From: CAYLPJ01 sp964385465 | GTDB lineage: Bacteria; Planctomycetota; Phycisphaerae; SM23-33 | Direction of reading: 5' to 3' | DNA: 64,000 bases | Assembly (NCBI GenBank): GCA_964385465.1 | Contig: CAYLPJ010000030.1 | Span: 1-64,000, forward strand | Shown: piece by piece, positions 1 through 7,552 of the stretch | Numbering within the stretch: the stretch's first letter is position 1 | Layout of the letters: each line of letters begins with the position of its first letter | Notes under the pieces: model-generated | The model's database searches: none | Seen by the model: only the letters and a program-made list of their open reading frames with translations | Told to the model about the DNA's origin: nothing | Translations under genes and position numbers: made by a program

Positions 1-1
1 C

Positions 2-352
2 TGGGTCACGGTGACGGACTGGGCCGAGAAGAAGTCGGCCTATGTCATTGCCGGCAACGAACCAGAATTCGATCACAAAGTGGGGAATATATCGAGGAAC
101 GGCATGGCGTTGGTTCCAGGCGATGGCGACAAGCTCATCGGTAGCGGAAGCGTGTGGATTACGTGCAGCTGGGATCTCTGTGCAAAGCCAAGGGCCTTCT
201 GTTTCAGCCAAGGTATTGTCCGATCTCGGGGGGCCGTTCTGAGACCAGGCCGTTGGAATGAACTAAGGAAGGGGAATCAGTTCGATGCAGACGAATACGT
301 GGGCCTTACTCGATGGAGACTCCCCGATAGTGAGTCGATGGAGAACGAATGA
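2..352 (+). CDS. C-terminal part of an unknown protein (5' truncated by window edge)
   Basis: An open frame runs from the left edge to a TGA at 350-352, giving about 116 residues with no upstream stop in the window, so the gene probably begins outside. I recognise no domain. The first 20 codons have GC-rich third positions as expected for this genome; later codons are less biased. The TGA overlaps the ATG of the LRR gene as ATGA, which suggests translational coupling and is the main argument that this frame is real. The base composition is visibly poorer in G+C than the rest of the window. Confidence 0.45.
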   Translation, partial: WVTVTDWAEKKSAYVIAGNEPEFDHKVGNISRNGMALVPGDGDKLIGSGSVWITCSWDLCAKPRAFCFSQGIVRSRGAVLRPGRWNELRKGNQFDADEYVGLTRWRLPDSESMENE

Positions 353-1635
353 TGCCAGCCCAGTTGGGACGGCCATATGGGTCGACACAGTACGTATGTG
401 TATTGGTGTGCGTGGCTATACACGGTGGGCTGGTGCCACCGGCGGCCTCGTTGGGAGGCGAAGAGGCATCATGTGCTACGGACGCCCCAAGCTCCTCCGA
501 AGACATATCCGGACTGCCCGTTCCTGAGTGGCTTGCGCCTGCACTACGAGAGCAGTGGCGCAAGGGACCAAGCCGTGTGGATCGCGTGGTTGTAGCAGAC
601 TGGTCTGCCTTTGTGGATGATATGGCCCTCCTCGGTCGTGCTAGAAGGGCGACATCGATTGTGATCAGTGATTCGGACGTACGTCTGACGCCTCGCAGTG
701 CAGCGGAACTCAACCGGTATCCAGCAGCGCGTAGGCTGGTCCTCAGTGGACGTGGGCTGGATGGCTCGGATGCCAACGCGATTGCTGGGATGAGCCGCGT
801 CCAGGCGTTATCTGTTTCGATGTGTGGATGGAGCGATACAGAGGTGAGCGTCCTTGGGAAGATGGGCGCGTTGCGGGAGCTATCGCTGAGCTACTGCACA
901 GGCCTGACCGGGGCGGGCTTGACATCCCTGGCAAGGGCGGGAAGGCTCCAGTACTTGCGGATTGGTGGGGCGAGTCTGAGCACACAGGGGCTTCGTAGCC
1001 TCGGGGGCCTAAAGGCTCTGAGGAAGCTTGATGTGCCATTGGAGGGAGTGTCCCCATATGCTGCCGACGACGAGCTTGTGGGGTTCCTTACGGGTCATGA
1101 CCAGCTGACGGCTGTAATGCTTCCCGGAGAGAGGATCACGGATCGGGGATGTGCTGGTCTCGCTCGTCACCCGACGTTGCAGCGCCTCCTCCTGACCAGC
1201 TCCAGAATCACGGGCAGGGGGGCAGCTGCGTTGGCGTCGCTAGGGAATCTACGGGATCTCACTCTAGCCAATGCTCAGTTGGGCTCTGAAGCTGTGGCCA
1301 AGCTGAGCCGACTCGAGAAACTCGAGCAACTCAACTTGTCTGGGACCCACATCGGCGATCGTGACTTGCGGTGGGTTGGCCAGCTTAAAGCGCTGCGAGT
1401 GTTGCGGCTTAATCGAACAAGCGTAACAGGTGAGGGGTTGCCGGCCCTGATGGGGCTGCCCAAACTTGTGCGTATCGAACTTCGTGGAACTGGCCTTACG
1501 GCAAGGGCACTGAGGGTGCTCGGAAAATTCCCTGCGTTGCAGGAGGTGGCTCTGAGGGGAATGCGGGGGGGAGGGGGGAAGACGCCGCGGTTGCCGGGGA
1601 ACGGGGCATTGATTGTGGACTGGGCGGATCTGTGA
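349..1635 (+). CDS. Leucine-rich repeat protein
   Basis: This is a 428-residue protein. A weakly hydrophobic stretch at residues 16-35 could be an atypical signal peptide or anchor. About twelve leucine-rich repeats of roughly 23-24 residues fill residues 126-410, with the pattern LxxLxLxxTxIxxxGLxxL, as in the LRR proteins often found in planctomycetes. LRR solenoids act as binding scaffolds, so a protein-protein interaction role is likely but the partner is unknown. The start is taken at the ATG overlapping the stop of the previous frame; the next codon is also ATG, so the start could move by one residue. G+C is lower than in the genes to the right. Confidence 0.8.
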   Translation: MMPAQLGRPYGSTQYVCVLVCVAIHGGLVPPAASLGGEEASCATDAPSSSEDISGLPVPEWLAPALREQWRKGPSRVDRVVVADWSAFVDDMALLGRARRATSIVISDSDVRLTPRSAAELNRYPAARRLVLSGRGLDGSDANAIAGMSRVQALSVSMCGWSDTEVSVLGKMGALRELSLSYCTGLTGAGLTSLARAGRLQYLRIGGASLSTQGLRSLGGLKALRKLDVPLEGVSPYAADDELVGFLTGHDQLTAVMLPGERITDRGCAGLARHPTLQRLLLTSSRITGRGAAALASLGNLRDLTLANAQLGSEAVAKLSRLEKLEQLNLSGTHIGDRDLRWVGQLKALRVLRLNRTSVTGEGLPALMGLPKLVRIELRGTGLTARALRVLGKFPALQEVALRGMRGGGGKTPRLPGNGALIVDWADL

Positions 1636-1710
1636 TGGAATCAAGGAAATTGGTTGTGTGTCCCGTGCGCCGTGGAAGGCGTCGGTTTTCAGCGGGTGTG
1701 ATCCCGCCCG

Positions 1711-1744
1711 GACAACTGGGGGACACAGACAACTGGGGGACACA
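1711..1744. repeat. Two tandem copies of a 17-bp unit
   Basis: The unit GACAACTGGGGGACACA occurs twice without a gap, at 1711-1727 and 1728-1744. It lies between the LRR gene and the broken secreted-protein gene. From memory, GGGGGACACA-type motifs occur near REP-associated or IS200-like transposases in other genomes; no transposase is present here, so that link is inference. Confidence 0.6.
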
Positions 1745-1840
1745 CACCCTAATAGGTGTTGGCGGATCGGGAACGAAGAAGTGATGGGACGGGAAATGGG
1801 TCTGGATCGAGTGAAGCTCGGTGAGCTTCGGGAGACTTTG

Positions 1841-2275
1841 ATGAAAGGGCGTGGGATCATGGGACGGAACGGGATGATGGTGGTGGCGGTGGCGGGGTTG
1901 CTGGGGTTGGTGCCAGCCATGGCGTTGGCCGCGGATGGGACGATGGACGCGGCCGCGTGGCGGGCGGTGCGGGATGTTCGGGCGCGGGTGGGGGTGACGG
2001 ATGCGGACCTGGCGGCCGCGGGGTGTTCGGGGGCTAGCAGCCCTTTGAAGAAGTCGATTCGGCCTGCGAGCGGGTCTTCTTCGTTCCGGCGGCGTCAGGC
2101 AAACTCAGCGAATCATGGAGATTCGCCTCCGTTTCCCTTCCCTGCCGGACCGAAGATCCCCTCGCTCTCGGTGACGAAGCACTTCTTCAACGGATTGCCA
2201 GGCCGGGCGGGTGCTGGAGTGGTCGAAGAGTCCCACGCAGCGCAGGGCGGGAGCATGGGCGGTCGTGGCTGCTGA
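1841..2275 (+). pseudogene. Secreted-protein gene truncated by an inverted-repeat insertion
   Basis: An ATG at 1841, preceded by GGGAG six bases upstream, starts a frame with a clear signal peptide (hydrophobic MMVVAVAGLLGLVPAMALA) and a normal-looking mature start of about 30 residues. After about 64 residues, at 2034, the sequence enters an inverted-repeat element. The frame then continues as low-complexity, Ser/Pro/Arg-rich text to a stop at 2273-2275. The intact part matches no family I can name. The 750-base stretch 1636-2388 holds only this remnant, the tandem repeat, the inserted element and a GC-rich hairpin. Confidence 0.5.
2034..2201. mobile_element. MITE-like element with 21-bp imperfect terminal inverted repeats
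   Basis: The segment 2034-2054 (CTAGCAGCCCTTTGAAGAAGT without its last base is the conserved block) is matched by the reverse complement of 2181-2201 at 17 of 21 positions, including a shared TTGAAGAAGT core. The 168-bp element has no transposase frame. Ends of this look (…TTGAAGAAGT…) resemble those of IS1182/IS4-like elements, which is a resemblance from memory. No clear target duplication is visible. It interrupts the frame that begins at 1841. Confidence 0.5.
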
Positions 2276-2290
2276 TCGCACTGGCATGTG

Positions 2291-2322
2291 CCTGCCCCCC
2301 GCCCGGTCGGCCGGGGGGGAGG
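2291..2322. other. GC-rich hairpin ahead of the glycosidase gene
   Basis: A C-rich arm (about 2291-2306) and a G-rich arm (2311-2322) can pair around a UCGG loop. It lies 67 bases before the start at 2389, with no U-run after it, so it could be a leader structure or the end of upstream transcription. Only the pairing potential is seen. Confidence 0.25.
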
Positions 2323-2388
2323 ATATTCCAGGTGCCGTGGGCTGTGGCGTGACGTTTCAGGTCGGAAGACCCAACCCCCGGAGGTCCC

Positions 2389-4401
2389 ATGACCACACGG
2401 CGGACATCGTATCTTTGCAAGTCGCATCCGGACTTTCACATGCCGGCGGACGTGGACGTTGGGGTGGGGTTTGACGGGGGCGCGTATGCGCGGCGGCTGC
2501 GGGAACACGGGGTGGACCTGGTGGTGTTCTTCGCGAAGTGCCACTACGGGCACTCGTACTACTACACCGACGTGGGCTGCCGCCACCCCCGGCTGGCGTG
2601 CGACATGCTGGCCGAGGCGGTTCGGGGGTGCAGGGAGCACGGGCTGGGGATCGGGGCGTACTTCTCGGTGTTCCGGGACACCGCGGCGGTGGAGCGGCAT
2701 CCGCGGTGGGCCCTGAAGGCGACGGACAGCGCGACGGACGCGGGGTTCGACAGCGGCAACTACCTGCCGGTGTGCGTCAACAGCCCGTACCTGGAGGAGC
2801 TGTTCATCCCCCAGAGCATCGAGGTGGTCACCGGGTACGACGTGGACGAGGTGTTCTACGACACCATGACCGGCTTCCAGCCGTGCTTCTGCGAGACCTG
2901 CAAGCGGCTGTTCGGCGGGGCGATCCCCCGCGGCAGCGACGACCCGCACTGGCTGGAGTACGTCGCGTGGTACCGGTCGCGGTACGACGAGTTTTTCGCG
3001 CGGACGGCCCGGGAGGTTCAGGCGGCCAATCCGGAGGTGACGATCGCGTTCAACTGGGAATGGGGCGTGCGGAAGCCGATCGACCCGCCGGCGCACATCG
3101 CGCGGCTGTCGGCGGACCTGATCCCGACGGCGACGGTGGCGTCGTCGCTGTCGCATTACTTCGCGGGGACGGGGTACCCGTTCGACTACATGTGCGGGCG
3201 GTTCCTGCACGGGTTGGGGGACTGGAACAGCAGCACGCCGGAGACGATCCGCTACACGGCGGCGTCGACGATCGCCAACGGCGGGAGCTTCTACATCATC
3301 GACCGCCAGCTTCCCGACGGGCGGCTGGAGGAGCGGGGCTACCGGATGCTGCGGGACGTGTTCGTGGACTTCGTCGGGCCGCGGCGGGCGGTGGTCGAGG
3401 GGACCCGGCACGTGCCGGAGGTGGCCGTGCTGCACTCGCACGCGCACCTGATGGGCGACCGGCTCCAGTATTTCCCGGACGCGGCGGCGCGGAAGGAGCG
3501 GATGGCGCCCTTCGAGGGCGTCTCGCGGATGTTCATGCACCATGCGCGCCACTACACCGCGTTGAGCGAGGCGACGCTGGCACGGCGATGCGGCGAGTAT
3601 TCCGTGGTGATCCTGCCGGAGCCGGAGTACCTCGACGACGGGCTCGTGGATACGCTCGCCGGCTACGTGGAAAAGGGCGGCCGGCTGCTGGTCACCCAGG
3701 CCAGCGCCGAGGCCGGGCTCAACCGGCGACTGCTGGAGCTGGCGGGCGTCTCGCACGAGGGTTTCTCTGAGCTGGCGTACTCGTACTTCGGCGAGTTGCC
3801 CGAGCCGGCCTCGGCCAGCGGGCAGCCCTCGCGGGTGAAGCCCGTCGGCGCCGCCGAGCAGCTCGTGCCCCTGATCGCCCCGCTGAAGGCGGGCAAGGGC
3901 GGAGCGAAGTTCGGTCACGGCAAGGCCCCGGCCGACCGGTACGAGGGCCACGCCGCCGCGACGCGCCGGGCCGTGGGCGCCGGGGAGGTGATCTACGTCG
4001 CCATGCCGCTGTTCGGCGAATACTGGCGGCACCAGAACCCGCACATGCGGGGGCTGCTCCTCTCGCTGCTGGACCGGCTGCTGCCCCGGCCGCTTGTGCG
4101 CGTCGAGACGAAGGCCCAGGTGGAGATGGTGGCGGTCCGCAGGGGCGCGGACCTGATCGTGCACCTGGTCAACCACAGCGGGCGCGAGAGGCTGCTGGGC
4201 CACTGGTACCCGCTGATCGAGTACATGCCGGTCCTGCGGGACATCCCGGTGCGAATCCGCGTGGGCGCCGCGAGGCCGACGATCCGCCAGGCCCCGTCCG
4301 GCGTGGCGGTGTCGTACGACGTGGAGGACGGCTACGCGAAGGTGACGGTGGGCGAGCTGGAGTGTATGGAGAGCATCGTGGTGGAAGCGTGGGGCGCCTG
4401 A
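2389..4401 (+). CDS. GHL6-type / alpha-fucosidase-like putative glycoside hydrolase
   Basis: This is a 670-residue protein without a signal peptide. Residues 1-330 form a TIM-barrel region typical of the hypothetical glycosyl hydrolase GHL6/GH29-like group: an early VDLVVFFAKCHYG strand, DEVFYDTM at 153-160 (probable catalytic Asp region) and the cysteine cluster CFCETC at 166-171. Residues about 340-560 look like a glutamine-amidotransferase-like (beta-galactosidase trimerisation) fold, with VVILPEPEYL and GGRLLVTQ. The rest is beta-rich. It probably acts in the cytoplasm on a small oligosaccharide. The start follows CCCGGAGG at good distance. Substrate is unknown; a GH42-like role is possible. 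Confidence 0.72.
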   Translation: MTTRRTSYLCKSHPDFHMPADVDVGVGFDGGAYARRLREHGVDLVVFFAKCHYGHSYYYTDVGCRHPRLACDMLAEAVRGCREHGLGIGAYFSVFRDTAAVERHPRWALKATDSATDAGFDSGNYLPVCVNSPYLEELFIPQSIEVVTGYDVDEVFYDTMTGFQPCFCETCKRLFGGAIPRGSDDPHWLEYVAWYRSRYDEFFARTAREVQAANPEVTIAFNWEWGVRKPIDPPAHIARLSADLIPTATVASSLSHYFAGTGYPFDYMCGRFLHGLGDWNSSTPETIRYTAASTIANGGSFYIIDRQLPDGRLEERGYRMLRDVFVDFVGPRRAVVEGTRHVPEVAVLHSHAHLMGDRLQYFPDAAARKERMAPFEGVSRMFMHHARHYTALSEATLARRCGEYSVVILPEPEYLDDGLVDTLAGYVEKGGRLLVTQASAEAGLNRRLLELAGVSHEGFSELAYSYFGELPEPASASGQPSRVKPVGAAEQLVPLIAPLKAGKGGAKFGHGKAPADRYEGHAAATRRAVGAGEVIYVAMPLFGEYWRHQNPHMRGLLLSLLDRLLPRPLVRVETKAQVEMVAVRRGADLIVHLVNHSGRERLLGHWYPLIEYMPVLRDIPVRIRVGAARPTIRQAPSGVAVSYDVEDGYAKVTVGELECMESIVVEAWGA

Positions 4402-4437
4402 GCCGCTCCCCGCGGGGGCGCCGGTGGACCCGGGGCC

Positions 4438-4647
4438 TCAGGACGGCTGCCTGGAATGCCGTGACAGCCACGACTTGAGCTCCTCGGCTCGTGGATACGC
4501 GGGGCGGTCCCCGTGGCGCTGGACGAGCGAAAGCACACGGAGGATCTCTACGGTCGTCTCGGGCATATGGTCCAGGCGCAGGAACCACAGGCACTGCACC
4601 CGGTAGTCCTCGACGAGCTTCTCGACGCTGTCTTTCGCGGCTGCCAT
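4438..4647 (-). CDS. Small conserved-looking protein, 69 residues
   Basis: The ATG at 4647 is preceded by GGAAGG, so I prefer it to the longer frame that opens at 4722. The product is mainly helical and carries a compact motif, DYRVQCLWFLRLDHMPET, then EILRVLSLVQRHGDRPAYPR and a Trp-containing end. Proteins with this CLWFLR…VL…I/VxRHGDR…A…R…LkxWLS layout occur, as I recall, as small unannotated proteins in several bacteria. No function is known to me. It is convergent with the hydrolase gene to its left and divergent from the sulfatase to its right. Confidence 0.65.
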   Translation of the reverse strand: MAAAKDSVEKLVEDYRVQCLWFLRLDHMPETTVEILRVLSLVQRHGDRPAYPRAEELKSWLSRHSRQPS

Positions 4648-4826
4648 CTGCCTTCCGCCGCCAGGGCCTTCATGGAAGCCGGGGGACCGCCGCGGGGCAT
4701 TCCATCGAGAACGGTCGAGCACGTCGCGCCGCGCCGGGGTGGGCGGACGGCATCGCCCCGGCGGGGGGCTTGCACCGGCGGGGCGGGCGTGGGAGAGTCC
4801 GGGGATCGAGAACCCCGGAGGCCACC

Positions 4827-6179
4827 ATGCGTGCCGATCTTCCCAACATCGTCCTGATCACCTGGCATGACGCCGGGCGGTGGTTCGGCTGCTACGGGCA
4901 GCCGACCGTGCACACGCCGAACGTGGATCGCCTTGCGGCGGCGGGCTGCCGGTTCACGAACATGTTCTCGGCGTGCGCGATCTGCTCGCCGTCGCGAGCG
5001 GCGATCGTGACCGGGCGGTTCTGCCAGGACAACGGCGTGATGTACCTGACCAACACGGTCAACAACAACCGCCTGCACCGGACGGAGCGGCACGTGGCGC
5101 GGCTGCTGAAGCAGGAGCACGGCTACCGGACGGCCCTGTTCGGCGTGCAGCACGAGTGCGCCCACGAGCACGTCAGCGAGGTCCTGGCCGTCGACGAGCG
5201 TTTCCACACGCACCCCTGGCCGGACGCCCTGACCACGGCGGCGGCGTTCGAGGACTGGATGGCGGCCCGCGCCGGGGACAGCAGGCCGTTCTTCGCCCAG
5301 ATCGGGACGCTGGAGGCGCACCTGAACCAGTTCTACTCCGGCGAGCCGTCGGCGCGGTATCCGCAGGAGGCGGACACGTCGGGCGGGATCGGCGTGCCGG
5401 AGTACCTCAGCGGCGACGACCGCGCACGCGAGACCGTCGCACACCTCCAGGGGCTGCTGCGGCGCGGGGACGAGATGATCGGCCGCGTGATGGCCGCCAT
5501 CGAGGCCGCCGGACGGCAGCGGGACACGCTGGTGGTGATGTGCGTCGATCACGGCGTGGGCCTCCCGCGTGCCAAGACCACCTGCTACGATTCTGGCACC
5601 GGCGTGGCGTGGCTGCTGCACTGGCCCGGGGTCGTCCCGGCCGGGGGGACGGTGGATGCGCTGGCGGCGCAGGTGGACGTCCTGCCGACGGTGCTGACGC
5701 TTGCGGGCCTGCCCGTGCCGGAGGGCGTCCAGGGCCGGAGCTTCGCCGGGCACGTCGTGGACGGGCGGGAGGACGAACTGAACGGCGCGGTCTTCTCGCA
5801 CATGGTCGAGAACACGCGCAGCATCCGCACGCGGTCGCACAAGCTGATCCGCAACGTCCGCCCGCCCAGTCCCGGCGGCGGGCACAATCGGACGGGCGTG
5901 AGCGTCCACGGGGACATCGCGGTCTACCAGGACCGCCCGCGGCTGGAGCTGTACGACCTCGCCGCCGACCCGCGGGAGTTCCGGAACGTCGCGGGCGACC
6001 CGGCCCGGGCGGCGGTCCTGGCCGAGCTGGACGGGCGCCTGTGGGACTTCCTGCTGGACCACGACGACTTCGTGATCCACGAGCCGGTGGACACCGACTG
6101 GCAGGCGGCCACGCGGGCGGATCTGGAGGCCCACTGCCGCGCCGCCGGCCGGGCCGCACCGGTGCTGGACGGGCCCTGA
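4827..6179 (+). CDS. Formylglycine-dependent sulfatase, heparan-N-sulfatase-like
   Basis: This is a 450-residue type I sulfatase. The signature CSPSRAAIVTGR begins at Cys53, the residue converted to formylglycine. The N-terminal metal site is the variant ITWHDAGRWFGCYG instead of the usual double Asp, as in SGSH-like (S1_8-type) sulfatases acting on N- or O-sulfated sugars. The C-terminal LELYDLAADPREFRNVAGD is the family's usual closing segment. The ATG at 4827 follows CGGAG; frame upstream of it is not protein-like. No signal peptide is visible, so a cytoplasmic location is implied, which is unusual for the family. Confidence 0.85.
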   Translation: MRADLPNIVLITWHDAGRWFGCYGQPTVHTPNVDRLAAAGCRFTNMFSACAICSPSRAAIVTGRFCQDNGVMYLTNTVNNNRLHRTERHVARLLKQEHGYRTALFGVQHECAHEHVSEVLAVDERFHTHPWPDALTTAAAFEDWMAARAGDSRPFFAQIGTLEAHLNQFYSGEPSARYPQEADTSGGIGVPEYLSGDDRARETVAHLQGLLRRGDEMIGRVMAAIEAAGRQRDTLVVMCVDHGVGLPRAKTTCYDSGTGVAWLLHWPGVVPAGGTVDALAAQVDVLPTVLTLAGLPVPEGVQGRSFAGHVVDGREDELNGAVFSHMVENTRSIRTRSHKLIRNVRPPSPGGGHNRTGVSVHGDIAVYQDRPRLELYDLAADPREFRNVAGDPARAAVLAELDGRLWDFLLDHDDFVIHEPVDTDWQAATRADLEAHCRAAGRAAPVLDGP

Positions 6180-6287
6180 AGCCGCCGGCCGGAATTGACC
6201 TTTCCTGAACATTTCCCTAGCGGCATCTTTGCGGACATATGCGAGTCTGCATGGGAAGCGGAGCCTTCAGGAGAGAGACCCGGCCGA

Positions 6288-7337
6288 ATGAACGAAGTGC
6301 TGACAGGTTCGACGGACCGGCTGAGCGTGGCCGGCAGCATCGTCAAGAACCTCGCGTGGTCGCTGGCGTCGCAGGTCGGTTTCCACGGGCTCTGCCCGTG
6401 GGAGCTGGACCATCGCTGGCTGCTGATCTCGCGACAGCGGATGTACCTTCCGGGCCTGGGCGAGGGCTTCGAGGCCGCGAAGGTGGTCCACCTTTCCGAC
6501 CTGCACATGAGCCCGTTCATGCTCGAGCGGAACATGGTCCGCAAGCTGGAGATCGTCAACAGCTTCGAGCCGGATTTCGTCGTGCTGACCGGGGACTTCA
6601 TCACCACCAGCGCCCGGCATTACGCCAAGCGGTTGGGGCACATGCTCCGGCGCCTGCGGCCGAAGGTCGCCTCGCTGGCGGTCCTGGGCAATCACGATTA
6701 CGGCGTCTGGCACCCGCAGGGCACGGTGGAGAGCCGCGGCCTGGCGCAGTACGTGGCCGGCTGCCTGGCCTCGGCGGGGATCGAGCCGCTGGTCAACGCC
6801 TCGCGGACGTACCGCCGCGACGGGGCGTCCTTGAGCTTCGTGGGCGTCGGCGAGCTGTGGTCGTCGGCCTACGACCCGGTGGGCGCGTTCGAGTCGGTCA
6901 GCGGCGACGGGCCCATCGTCGCGCTGGTGCACAATCCCGACGCGACCAACGACCTCGTCGCCTGCGGGGCGCGGTACGTCCTGGCCGGGCATACCCACGG
7001 GCACGTCGTCCACGAGACGTGGGTCAACGACATGCTCTTCCCGGTCACGCACCGACAGTTCATCGCCGGGCAGTACTACCTCGGGGACGACCGACACGTA
7101 TACGTCAACCGCGGGATCGGCAACTCCAGGCGGCGCCGTCGGAACGAGCGCCCCGAGATCGCCGTCTTCTCGCTGACGCGAACAAGACCTGCTCCGGCCG
7201 AATCGGGCTCGCCCTTCCGGGCCGAGACCGCAGCGCCGTCGACCTCGCGGAGGGAGCCGACGGGTCGGCCGGAGTATCAGTATTCGTTGGGAGGCCCACT
7301 TCACTCCTCTGGAGCTGCGTTGAAAGGGAATAGCTAG
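6288..7337 (+). CDS. Calcineurin-like metallophosphoesterase
   Basis: This is a 349-residue protein with the full dinuclear-metal motif set: SDLHMS, TGDFITT, GNHDYG and GHTHGH, and a further VNRGIGNS typical of YkuE-like phosphoesterases. These hydrolyse phosphomonoester or diester bonds, and relatives act on membrane-associated phospho-compounds. The ATG at 6288 lies behind AGGAGAG and is preferred to the earlier in-frame start. Homology seems to end near residue 300; the last 45 residues are Ser/Pro/Arg-rich and may be read-through into formerly non-coding DNA. It stands alone between the sulfatase and a convergent hydrolase. Confidence 0.85.
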   Translation: MNEVLTGSTDRLSVAGSIVKNLAWSLASQVGFHGLCPWELDHRWLLISRQRMYLPGLGEGFEAAKVVHLSDLHMSPFMLERNMVRKLEIVNSFEPDFVVLTGDFITTSARHYAKRLGHMLRRLRPKVASLAVLGNHDYGVWHPQGTVESRGLAQYVAGCLASAGIEPLVNASRTYRRDGASLSFVGVGELWSSAYDPVGAFESVSGDGPIVALVHNPDATNDLVACGARYVLAGHTHGHVVHETWVNDMLFPVTHRQFIAGQYYLGDDRHVYVNRGIGNSRRRRRNERPEIAVFSLTRTRPAPAESGSPFRAETAAPSTSRREPTGRPEYQYSLGGPLHSSGAALKGNS

Positions 7338-7552
7338 CGCGCCGTACCGGTAGAGAATCCGCCAGACGTTGCCTGTGCTGTAGCTGTTGACTGCGTGGGT
7401 CGTGACGGTCCCCCCTTTCTCGTCACGGCTCACAGCTCCTTGCGAATTGCGGCCCTCGGGGCCGTAGGCACGTTGCGGGTCGGGCCCGAGAGGTCCCGCG
7501 CGGGGCGGTCACCCCTTCATCCCCCATGGCCCCACCTCGGGGCCGGGTGCGC

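Noticed and set aside
7240..7433. Minus-strand frame starting MSRDEKGGTVTTHAVNSY that looked protein-like
   Set aside because: No family recognised, no ribosome site, and it runs on as a shadow of the metallophosphoesterase gene; kept only as a remark on the tail of that gene.
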